DNA from: Fidelibacterota bacterium
GTDB lineage: Bacteria > Fidelibacterota > Marinisomatia > SCGC-AAA003-L08 > TS1B11
DNA: 64,000 nucleotides
Assembly: GCA_004124295.1 (NCBI GenBank)
Contig: SCKI01000010.1
Span: forward strand, 1-64,000
Reading direction: 5' to 3'
Made by a program: the position numbers and the translations under genes. Positions 1-6,172 of this stretch are shown in pieces; position 1 is the first letter of the stretch; every line of letters starts with the position of its first letter. The notes beneath the pieces are model-generated. The model saw only the letters and a list, made by a program, of their open reading frames with translations. It did not search any database and was not told the DNA's origin.

Positions 1-1216
1 TGCCATTGGCCACCCGCCACAGTTTGACGGTCTTGTCTGCACTGCCGCTGGCGAGCAACGTTCCATTAGGACTGAAGGCCACGGAGGATACAACACCCGA
101 GCGTCCCGAAAGGGTCTTGACCAGGGTGCCATCGCCAACCCGCCACAGTTTGACCGTGTTATCCCGACTGCCGCTGGCGAGGAGCTCTCCATCGGGGCTG
201 AAGGCCACGGAGTGGACATAGTCAGAGTGTCCCGAAAGGGTTTTGAGCAGATTGCCATCGGCGGCCCGCCATAGTTTGATCGTACTGTCGCTACTGCCGC
301 TGGCGATCAGTTGACCATTAGGGCTGAAGGCCACTGAGAGTACAGAATTTGAGTGCCCCTTAAATGTTTTCATCAGTTTGCCATCGCCAACCCGCCACAG
401 TTTGACGGTATTATCGCTGCTGCCGCTGGCGAGCAGTTTTCCGTCGGGGCTGAAGGCCACGGAGCGAATTCCATCCGAGTGTCCCGAAAAGGTCTTGAGC
501 AGTGCGCCATCGTTGGCCCGCCACAGTTTGACCGTGTTATCCCAACTGCCGCTGGCGATCAGTTGGCCTTTAGGGCTGAAGGCCACGGAAAGTACATATC
601 CTGAGTGTCCCGAAAAGGTTCTCACGAGCTCGAAGCGCGTCGGCTGGCGGACCATGCCGAGGTAGGCGCCGCTGCTGTGGTTGACCGTCACGGCGGCCAG
701 CTGCGCCCCGGATTCCCCGCTCAAGCGCCACCAGCCGGTCTGCTGCAGGGCGCCCAGGTTGGTCTTGATCCCCTTCGCCACCTCTCGGGGAATGTCAATG
801 CTGCCGCTGTCCCCTGTGGCCTGCACATGAAAGGGGAAGCTCTCCCTGTCGGCATCGTAGGGTCCCAACCGGATGCGGATCGGAGCCGGCCACGGTCTGG
901 AGGTGAGGGCCGCGAGTTCATCCTCAATGGAGGCGAGACGGTCCGCCTTTTGGCGTTCATAACCGGGCAGGAGTTGCTGTCGGGCCCCTTCGGCCACTTT
1001 CAGGCGGGCCTGGTATTCCGTCGTCGTCTCGAACTCATCTTTGGGTCCCATTTTGTAACTGGACCGGAGTTCATTTTCCAACGCCACCTGGAAGGTCTTG
1101 TCAAGGTTGCTGATCTCCCGGGCCAATGCCTTCACCTGGGCCTTGGCCTGCACCAGTTCCGGCGATTGGGCCGCCAGGGGGAAGATCAGCAGCAGGATGG
1201 CGAGGAACGGCCGCAT
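1..1216 (-). CDS. Exported WD40 beta-propeller protein, C-terminus cut by window edge
   Basis: The reverse strand reads open from an ATG at 1216 to the window edge (about 405 codons). It begins with a signal peptide (MRPFLAILLLIFPLAAQS), followed by a charged helical stretch (to about residue 95) and a mixed domain. From about residue 200 there are at least five WD40 repeats with the pattern SVAFSPxGxLLASGSxDxTVKLWR. Repeats are 42 residues each, so the DNA shows an exact 126-bp period (the Lys-Leu-Trp codons recur near 14, 140, 266, 392 and 518). WD40 propellers are protein-interaction scaffolds, and this one is probably periplasmic or surface-located. More repeats must lie beyond position 1, since a closed propeller usually needs seven. 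No strong Shine-Dalgarno site precedes the ATG. Partner and role are unknown. Confidence 0.85.
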   Translation of the reverse strand, partial: MRPFLAILLLIFPLAAQSPELVQAKAQVKALAREISNLDKTFQVALENELRSSYKMGPKDEFETTTEYQARLKVAEGARQQLLPGYERQKADRLASIEDELAALTSRPWPAPIRIRLGPYDADRESFPFHVQATGDSGSIDIPREVAKGIKTNLGALQQTGWWRLSGESGAQLAAVTVNHSSGAYLGMVRQPTRFELVRTFSGHSGYVLSVAFSPKGQLIASGSWDNTVKLWRANDGALLKTFSGHSDGIRSVAFSPDGKLLASGSSDNTVKLWRVGDGKLMKTFKGHSNSVLSVAFSPNGQLIASGSSDSTIKLWRAADGNLLKTLSGHSDYVHSVAFSPDGELLASGSRDNTVKLWRVGDGTLVKTLSGRSGVVSSVAFSPNGTLLASGSADKTVKLWRVANG

Positions 1217-1268
1217 GGGCGAAGTTAGGCAGGAGATTTCCAAAGTCAAGGGGGGGCGCATAGCGCCC

Positions 1269-1760
1269 TCAGCAGTCAGGGTGCAAATGGTGCCTTGGGG
1301 CAGCTAATCTATACTGGGCCATGGCCGGATCGACGGTCTTGGCCCATGCGCGCAGACCGCCGGTGAGGTTCGAGACCCGGCTAATGCCGGCAGCCTGGAG
1401 CTGCTGCACTGCCCGTGTCCTGCGCACACCGGAGCATCAGATGACCACGGTTGACGACTAAGCATCGAGCTCTTTTAGCCGGTCCTGCAGCTCGGCCAGG
1501 GCTAGGCTCTGGGCACCGGGCAGGGCGGCAATGTGGTTCTTAAACGGTTCCTGGACATCGAGAATGGTCAGCTCTTCCAGCCGCCCAGTCACCCCCTGGG
1601 GACTGATCTGGGAAACCGCTTCCTGCAGGGCCGGCACGATATCTGCAATGCCCTGCTGTGCCGCCAGCATCGAGGCCGTCTCACCATTCTCCCGTTCGAA
1701 GTTGACGGCCACCAGCAGCAAAAGCGGCAGCAATCGTTTCATAGTTTCCTCTATCCGCAT
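1269..1760 (-). pseudogene. Rhodanese-domain protein interrupted by in-frame TAG and TGA
   Basis: From an ATG at 1760 (or the ATG six codons later, MKRLLPLLLLV, a signal peptide) the frame reads an ankyrin-like fragment (NGETASMLAAQQGIADIV) and then a rhodanese N-half (LTILDVQEPFKNHIAALPGA). A TAG stops it at 1458-1460. The same frame continues with the rhodanese C-half: TVVI, a TGA (1437-1439), then CSGVR, LQAAGISRVSNLTGGLRAWA and the usual DPxxxxY ending, finally stopping at 1269. Nothing is frameshifted; only the two stops interrupt an otherwise complete domain. The TGA falls at the first position of the six-residue active loop (CxxGxR), where the persulfide-forming Cys should be. Decay is the simplest reading. 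A selenocysteine codon is possible for the TGA but would not explain the TAG. Confidence 0.6.
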
Positions 1761-1841
1761 TTTTCAATGGTAATCGGGTTCTTTTTTATCGTACCGCCCA
1801 CTTGGGCATTCCCTGCTGAGGTTGCATTTGCGCCAGTTCGC

Positions 1842-2047
1842 TCATCTCAGGCCCAGTCTCTTCCGGCGATCCTTGTAATCCCGTACCGCTTCAATCACCA
1901 TGGCCCGGTCTGCCTCTGACAGGGAGAGCATGAACCGCGCCAGCCGGCCGTTCTTCCACTGATGTTGACCCGGAGCTGCCGGAGTACCTGTTTGACTCCT
2001 GTCCCTGCTTTGGCCTGAACGGCGGTCTCAGTAAATGTGTCCAACAT
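1842..2047 (-). pseudogene. Small frameshifted gene of unknown function
   Basis: An ATG at 2047 is preceded by a good Shine-Dalgarno site (AGGAG, 8 nt away) and starts MLDTFTETAVQAKAGTGVKQ. The frame soon becomes unlikely protein, while another frame takes over with WKNGRLARFMLSLSEADRA and then MVIEAVRDYKDRRKRLGLR, ending in TGA at 1842-1844. The two halves look like one short helical, charged protein of about 65-70 residues with an indel near 1960. I do not recognise the family. It sits at the edge of the tRNA-fragment island and beside another broken gene, which fits local decay. The evidence is the ribosome binding site plus the protein-like composition of both halves, so this remains tentative. 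Confidence 0.35.
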
Positions 2048-2186
2048 TAGTGAACTCCTATTTCTCGGCCCCTTCTGGGCCAGATTTTGAGGGGGATTCC
2101 GTACCTTGAAAGTGCTGTTCATCGCGAAATCTGCGTATTATTTCGGTATCAGATTTTCCACGATTTCCTAAAGTGCTGTGTTTGTT

Positions 2187-2269
2187 GGGAGATGGGGGAG
2201 AGGTCTCACGGGACTTAAAATCCCCTGCCCAGAGGGGCGTGCGCGTTCGAATCCCTCCGCCGCTTCCCA
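2187..2269 (+). pseudogene. Degenerate tRNA-Leu (anticodon TAA)
   Basis: The 3' two-thirds matches tRNA-Leu(TAA): anticodon arm GGGA-CTTAAAA-TCCC, long variable arm GCCC-AGA-GGGGC, T-loop TTCGAAT and acceptor strand GCTTCCC with discriminator A at 2269. The 5' part (GGGAGAT then a G-rich stretch) pairs only partly with the acceptor strand, is about five bases short and has no recognisable D-arm. The T-stem has two mismatches (GCGCG against CCCTC), and the first anticodon-stem pair is C-C. It is most likely an inactive copy, or the 3' scar left by an element that integrated into a tRNA-Leu gene. No 3' CCA is encoded. Confidence 0.6.
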
Positions 2270-2522
2270 TGGAAATAGATCTCCTTTTCCACTACTAATG
2301 GCCTCTTCCTTGATTTAGCGGTGGAAGGTCTGACATGATAGATAACAGACTTGCCAGATCGTCCGCCTTTGTCCGTGTTTCAGCAAGATTAGTTCGAAAT
2401 TTCTGTCACACAGGCGTACTCCAGCATATTGGCATGGCTTTTGCGCAACCCCTAGATATTGTGTATATCTGGAATAGTCGAATCTTATTCTGTAGATTTG
2501 ATAATAATCACGGAGGAAAATG

Positions 2523-2819
2523 ATGGCGAAGAGGAAACCTGGGCAGTTGTCCAGGCACGACAAAAAAGTGAAGCAGCTTGCAGACCAGCTCGAGAAACAG
2601 GGTTGGGATGTCCAAGCAGACCTACCTGGGTACGATGAACCTGACCCGATTGGCAGTCGTGGGCACATACCAGATGTCTTGGCTAGGAAGTCCGGTGCAG
2701 AGAAAATAATAGAGGTGGAAACAGAGGCTTCAATGAAGAAAGACAAAAAGCAGCATGAAGCGTTTCGCAGGAGAGCAGGCCAAAAGCCTCGATCAACCTT
2801 TACGATAGAGGAGGTTTAA
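2523..2819 (+). CDS. Small PD-(D/E)XK-like protein
   Basis: A 98-residue basic protein. Two ATGs overlap at 2520 and 2523; the second is chosen because GGAGG at 2512-2516 is 6 nt from it and only 3 nt from the first. After a Lys-rich N-terminus the protein reads a helix (VKQLADQLEKQGWDVQAD), then HIPDVLARK and KIIEVETEAS. The PD...ExE spacing with flanking beta-strands resembles the PD-(D/E)XK nuclease fold. Small proteins with this PDV-n-VEVET arrangement and a following 'AFRRRAG' helix are known as uncharacterised families. The canonical ExK is ExE here, so activity cannot be assumed. The gene stands alone between two tRNA remnants and has lower GC than the core genes, consistent with transfer. 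A hairpin follows it. Confidence 0.7.
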   Translation: MAKRKPGQLSRHDKKVKQLADQLEKQGWDVQADLPGYDEPDPIGSRGHIPDVLARKSGAEKIIEVETEASMKKDKKQHEAFRRRAGQKPRSTFTIEEV

Positions 2820-2870
2820 AAACAGATAAGGTTAACTAACCAGCATTGCGAATAGACCCTAAAGTGTAAA

Positions 2871-2902
2871 AGCCCCACCGATCTCCCGACCAATGGGGCT
2901 TC
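2871..2902 (+). terminator. Hairpin downstream of the PD-(D/E)XK-like gene
   Basis: AGCCCCA at 2871-2877 pairs perfectly with TGGGGCT at 2894-2900 across an 18-nt loop. Only a weak T-run (TTCCTGT) follows, so this is a plausible but imperfect intrinsic terminator, 50 bp after the stop codon at 2819. Confidence 0.45.
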
Positions 2903-2988
2903 CTGTCAGGTTGGCAGATGCCAACTATTTCGGCAGTGAGGCACACTCAGGGCACAGTAGCATGCTAAGCTGCTGTTTTTATTAACCA

Positions 2989-3022
2989 CTCGTCGGGCTC
3001 ATAACCCGAAGGTCATAGGTTC
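2989..3022 (+). pseudogene. Fragment of initiator tRNA-Met (CAT anticodon arm)
   Basis: The stretch CTCGTCGGGCTCATAACCCG followed by AAGGTC is the D-stem end, full anticodon stem-loop (GGG-CTCATAA-CCC, anticodon CAT) and variable loop typical of bacterial tRNA-fMet. It then reads ATAGGTTC, the start of a T-arm, and loses similarity. No acceptor stem or 5' half is present on either side. It cannot be a working tRNA and is best read as a piece left behind by integration, excision or recombination. Confidence 0.6.
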
Positions 3023-3261
3023 TGGTCTTGAGAATAAAAATGCAACCTGGCTTGAACATATGCCGGATACTGATCTCCTATTAACTCTAGTGGGAGGACG
3101 TCAGTTTGCGAAATAAGCCGAAAATAAGTTGGCCAACATTTTGCCACTGTTGGCACAGATTCGGCACTTCTCAGGAAAAACGGGAGAGGTATGCGGGCTC
3201 AGGAGGCCCGTCTATCAAGACCAATCTTCCGATATAAGAAATCGCGAATGGGCCGATGGAT
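3023..3261. other. Gene-free stretch after the tRNA-Met fragment
   Basis: AT-richer than the surrounding core genome. I see no gene, repeat or clear hairpin here. The downstream ends of the minus-strand accessory genes lie at its right border. Confidence 0.4.
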
Positions 3262-3921
3262 TCATTCAGGTTCCGGTTTATCCCACGGAAAGACAACGCC
3301 AGGTATGCCCAGATCAAAATAATCGGCCGGTAGTTGCGGAGGAGACTCCATTTCATCTATCTTCGATTGAGCCAGACCGACATTCAGTTTCACGTCCGCC
3401 ATGCGGCGATCAACTTGCTCCATGTGTTCGGGCCACTTTTTCGGGTATTTCTTGTAGAATTCCAGCGCCTTGCTCACACTCTCGTTGATTACTTTGTAAC
3501 CATGGCCAGCGTTCATCATTTTCTGAACATCTGCCACGAGATCACGACGATTATATGGGTTGAGATACTTGGACTCGGCGACGCGAGCTAAAATCGTGAA
3601 GTCCAGCTCCTCCAGATCACTGATCCACAGTCCGGTATCGAGGACCAGCCGCTCGAAAACAGCCAAGGCTCTCTGATAGGTTCGCAGGGATAATCGGGGA
3701 TACGCCAAGGCTATGGCATGCAAGTATTGGGATTGACTCATTTTGGCCTTTTTGCTATATCTGGTCATTTGCTTGTAAGAATAATAAATCGTCTGCCCGA
3801 CCCGGATCCGAGCGCTGAGCAGGGCGGATATTGATTCTTTTATCTCGAAAGTGGCAAGGCTGAGAGGATTAAAGAACTTCATCTGATTTCTCCATTTCTT
3901 GAGGCCAGGCATCTTGCTCAT
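3262..3921 (-). CDS. Unrecognised helical protein, last gene of the accessory block
   Basis: 219 residues from an ATG at 3921 that overlaps the stop of the preceding gene (ATGA, shared bases 3918-3921), so translation is probably coupled. An alternative Met (MKFFNPLS) lies 13 codons in. The protein is rich in charged helices and aromatic residues (MSQSQYLHAIALAYPRLSL, MMNAGHGYKVINESVSKAL) and ends with a Pro-rich acidic tail (VVFPWDKPEPE). There is no signal peptide or membrane segment, and I do not recognise a family. Its coupling to a degenerate recombinase-like gene and its place between tRNA scars suggest it arrived with a mobile element. A DNA-binding or accessory role for that element is a guess. 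Confidence 0.6.
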   Translation of the reverse strand: MSKMPGLKKWRNQMKFFNPLSLATFEIKESISALLSARIRVGQTIYYSYKQMTRYSKKAKMSQSQYLHAIALAYPRLSLRTYQRALAVFERLVLDTGLWISDLEELDFTILARVAESKYLNPYNRRDLVADVQKMMNAGHGYKVINESVSKALEFYKKYPKKWPEHMEQVDRRMADVKLNVGLAQSKIDEMESPPQLPADYFDLGIPGVVFPWDKPEPE

Positions 3922-4460
3922 GACCGTGGGAGCTTAATTTTTTCTGGCAATATGCCCTTCAGTTGTAATTCAGCAGGTCCGGATCCAGCGTGGCTATCCC
4001 GGATGATCTGATCATAGGTCACCCTGAAGGCGACCAGGGAGGCAACGGGCTGTCCTGCTGCCGACAGGATTGATTCGAGGTAGTCGGTGGGTGGCCCCAA
4101 CATTTCACTCAATTGCTCCAGTCGATATTCCTGGTACTCGACAGCCGAAAAAAGCTCCGGAAACAGCGGCGTCTCCGGGGGCACACCCTGCGGGTAATCA
4201 TCAAGGAGCTGGGGCGGGACTGAAACTTCCTCATACTTGTTATTCGTTTGCCGGAAATGGCCGATGACGCTCCGCGCCCAACTGATGTTGTTGAAGGTCA
4301 ACATGGCTGCATCAACAGGCCAGATTCCGGTTGTGAGCAACAGTGAATAATAGCGGTACCAATCATGGTCATATCTGAATATAGTCGCAAGATCTTCAGG
4401 CTGTAGGAGCCGATGCAATGTGCCTTCGATTATCCGGGGGAGGTCTTGTGTGCTATCCAT
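3918..4460 (-). CDS. Tyrosine-recombinase-like protein lacking catalytic residues
   Basis: 180 residues; the ATG at 4460 follows AAGGAAG by about 6 nt. YYSLLLTTGIWPVDAAMLTF with NNIS matches the core of phage-type integrases (usually ..LLLTTGLRxxDVALLxWxDI), but the first catalytic Arg is Trp here. VSVPPQLLDDYP followed by PLFPEL matches the strand and 'PLxPEL...LFPS' region. A weak box II (SLVAFRVTY) keeps an Arg but lacks the preceding His, and the C-terminal catalytic Tyr region is missing or unrecognisable. The family assignment is an inference from this ordered set of motifs; no search was possible. If correct, this is an inactive or repurposed integrase relative, coupled to the gene at 3262-3921 and flanked by tRNA fragments of the kind such enzymes target. 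Confidence 0.45.
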   Translation of the reverse strand: MDSTQDLPRIIEGTLHRLLQPEDLATIFRYDHDWYRYYSLLLTTGIWPVDAAMLTFNNISWARSVIGHFRQTNNKYEEVSVPPQLLDDYPQGVPPETPLFPELFSAVEYQEYRLEQLSEMLGPPTDYLESILSAAGQPVASLVAFRVTYDQIIRDSHAGSGPAELQLKGILPEKIKLPRS

Positions 4461-4696
4461 TGTTCTTCCTTCGAGTGTGACATAGATCTATTAATTACAG
4501 GACTACTCTCACGGCGCTTAACCTGCTGACAACCTAGCCAGGATATCCGTGTCGAGATTGACATGCTACTCGAGTTCCATGTCACTTCAGACAAGCGCCG
4601 ACCTTTCCTTTCCGGTTGGCAAACGGTAATGAGTGAATGGCACACCGAAATGTGCTTCATCTTTAATCGGTCTATCCATTTACGCTGTCAACCGAT

Positions 4697-5272
4697 CTAA
4701 AATATTCGTCCGCGAAAATATGGTTGAACATCAAATAATCCGTCCCGAGCATACCTTAGGGCTTGATAAAAGAGTTTGACGGTGGGAATACCTATCACAA
4801 TTCCCTCTGGCGCATCCTCAGGTATCACACCTGCTATTCTCTCTGCTCTCAACAGCAAACGCGAAATCGTTCTTTCACTGACCGTTATATCGAGTTCCTC
4901 AAATATTTTGCCCTGGAAATACATCGACCACAGGGCATGCTGAACATCCACGCTTGCTGGCGAGTGTATTGATTCTACTGCCTCGAGCAACCGATCCATA
5001 GTTTCCGGTTTGATGATGAAAATATGTTTCCCGCGCTGTGGTCGTCTTGCATTACTGGCTATCTCCCGCACTTTTGCCTTGTACATTCTTTTTCTCTGTT
5101 TAAATCTGCCTTTTAGATCTTCGATGAGTATCATGGGATAGCATCGGGGGAAGTGTTCGATTTCACCTGGTGTTACGGGTAATTCAACAGGGAGAATAGG
5201 ATGATTAAAATAGATCCACCTCTGAATTCCTTCCCGGAAAAGTGGTGGAATTGTGTCTTCTTGAGTGACCAT
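4697..5272 (-). CDS. Unrecognised protein, first gene of the accessory block
   Basis: 191 residues from an ATG at 5272, with GGTGG about 9 nt upstream. Soluble and mixed alpha/beta: an N-terminal Pro-rich part (PILPVELPVTPGEIEHFP), a basic segment (KGRFKQRKRMYKAKVREIA, NARRPQRGKH) that could bind nucleic acid, then helical regions and an aromatic C-terminus (LFDVQPYFRGRIF). No known motif is visible. It lies 236 bp upstream of the recombinase-like gene on the same strand. Position and basic charge suggest a mobile-element protein, but the function is unknown. Confidence 0.55.
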   Translation of the reverse strand: MVTQEDTIPPLFREGIQRWIYFNHPILPVELPVTPGEIEHFPRCYPMILIEDLKGRFKQRKRMYKAKVREIASNARRPQRGKHIFIIKPETMDRLLEAVESIHSPASVDVQHALWSMYFQGKIFEELDITVSERTISRLLLRAERIAGVIPEDAPEGIVIGIPTVKLFYQALRYARDGLFDVQPYFRGRIF

Positions 5273-5475
5273 GAACTAATCCACCAAACTTCGCGTGATA
5301 ATTACTGGAGGAAATAGGAGGATAAAAGGGAGCGGCGGAGGTGGAGTCCAAATCCTATGGGAATGACTTCGAGTCCCTCCACCGATCCGAACCCCACAAC
5401 TCGAGCTGGCCCATGGTGAATTGCATGCCAATAGCGACCCCATAGCAACCTACTCGTCCTCTTCCGTCGACAACA

Positions 5476-5523
5476 ACTGGCCTTTTAAGCCATTGGCCGT
5501 GGGTTCGAGTCCCACCCGAGTCA
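5476..5523 (+). pseudogene. 3' part of tRNA-Lys (anticodon TTT)
   Basis: Anticodon arm (TGGC-CTTTTAA-GCCA), perfect T-arm (GTGGG-TTCGAGT-CCCAC) and acceptor strand CCGAGTC with discriminator A at 5523 are intact. A matching 5' acceptor strand (GACTCGG expected) and a D-arm are missing; only TACTCGT at 5451-5457 is remotely similar. A good intrinsic terminator follows, as expected downstream of a former tRNA gene. The preserved 3' half with a lost 5' half is what an integrase attachment site leaves. Confidence 0.6.
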
Positions 5524-5535
5524 CGAGAGAGGGAA

Positions 5536-5568
5536 GCCCTTACTTCTCGACGGGGAGTGAGGGTTTTT
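5536..5568 (+). terminator. Strong intrinsic terminator after the tRNA-Lys fragment
   Basis: CCCTTACTTCTC (from 5537) pairs with GGGAGTGAGGG (to 5563) over 11 positions including G-U pairs, with a 4-nt loop, followed directly by TTTTT at 5564-5568. Confidence 0.75.
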
Positions 5569-5781
5569 CACGTTCGCGCTAGATTTTGAGAATGGTGAGG
5601 ATTGCAGGTGATTGGTGACAAAATAGCGACCCCATAGCAACCTGGCCTTTAAGGTCTTTTCAAACTTCACCTGGTTATCGATCTGCAAACTCAGGCCAGC
5701 ACAGTGCCATTCCGCAGCCCCTACGCTTGAATAGCCTAAGCCAGCGCTCGTCTGTCGCGGCAGGACGCCCTCGGGCATGGA

Positions 5782-5806
5782 AAAGCCCCTCAAACGAAGG
5801 GCTTCT
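5782..5806. terminator. Small terminator-like hairpin
   Basis: AAGCCC and GGGCTT form a 6-bp stem around a loop of about 11 nt, followed by CTT. No gene clearly reads into it, so its use is uncertain. Confidence 0.3.
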
Positions 5807-5863
5807 TGACTGATTACTGACGACAGATAACCGGATTCTGGTCACAGGTCCCAGGTTTTTTCC

Positions 5864-5893
5864 CTGCCCACTGCCACTGCCACTGCCAACTGA
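5864..5893 (-). repeat. GGCAGT-type dispersed repeat, copy 1
   Basis: On the reverse strand it reads CAGTTGGCAGTGGCAGTGGC and continues with further GGCAGT-like units. Related copies lie at 49301-49340 (plus strand) and 50217-50250 (minus strand), all between genes. Confidence 0.6.
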
Positions 5894-6172
5894 CCAGGGC
5901 TGGGCAAAATTTGCCGTACCGTGCATAATTTCATGTAAATTTTCCCCGGTATTAGACGCGGTACATGAACCTTGTCGTGGGGGGTGTGTATTCACACATC
6001 AGGGTACCGTCATAGGAGAACTGTCTGTTAAATGACAGGGAACTATCCCTATAGGCGTAGCCTTCAAACCACTGCCCCCCCGCAGTCTGCTGCGGTGCCA
6101 CATCCAGCATATGGAATGTGCTTCCGGCACCCCTCTACTTCCTGATTCAACTCCAAACGCCCTACTGGAAAT

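Larger units (their letters stand above)
5430..5643. repeat. 22-bp direct repeat bracketing the tRNA-Lys fragment
   Basis: An identical 22-bp sequence (beginning AATAGCGACCCC) occurs at 5430-5451 and 5622-5643. The first copy lies just upstream of the tRNA-Lys anticodon arm. The second is followed at once by GGCCTTTAAGG, which resembles the anticodon-arm core GGCCTTTTAAG at 5479-5489. The pattern looks like two half-sites from integration at the anticodon loop. Confidence 0.6.
5569..6172. other. Gene-free stretch between the island and the response regulator
   Basis: Contains the second 22-bp direct repeat, a small hairpin at 5782-5806, a GGCAGT-type dispersed repeat at 5864-5893 and the leader of the gene starting at 6173. 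No convincing gene on either strand. Confidence 0.5.

Noticed and set aside
1-600. Regular repeats that could suggest a CRISPR array
   Set aside because: The 126-bp period is in frame and encodes WD40 repeats; there are no variable spacers between short identical repeats.
2058-2270. A 70-codon minus-strand frame starting MGSGGGIRTRTPLWAGDF
   Set aside because: It is the reverse of the tRNA-Leu remnant; this peptide is a known artefact of translating tRNA-Leu.
5375-5400. A possible fourth tRNA T-arm (ACTTCGAGTCCCTCCACC)
   Set aside because: The stem does not pair and no other tRNA part is near.
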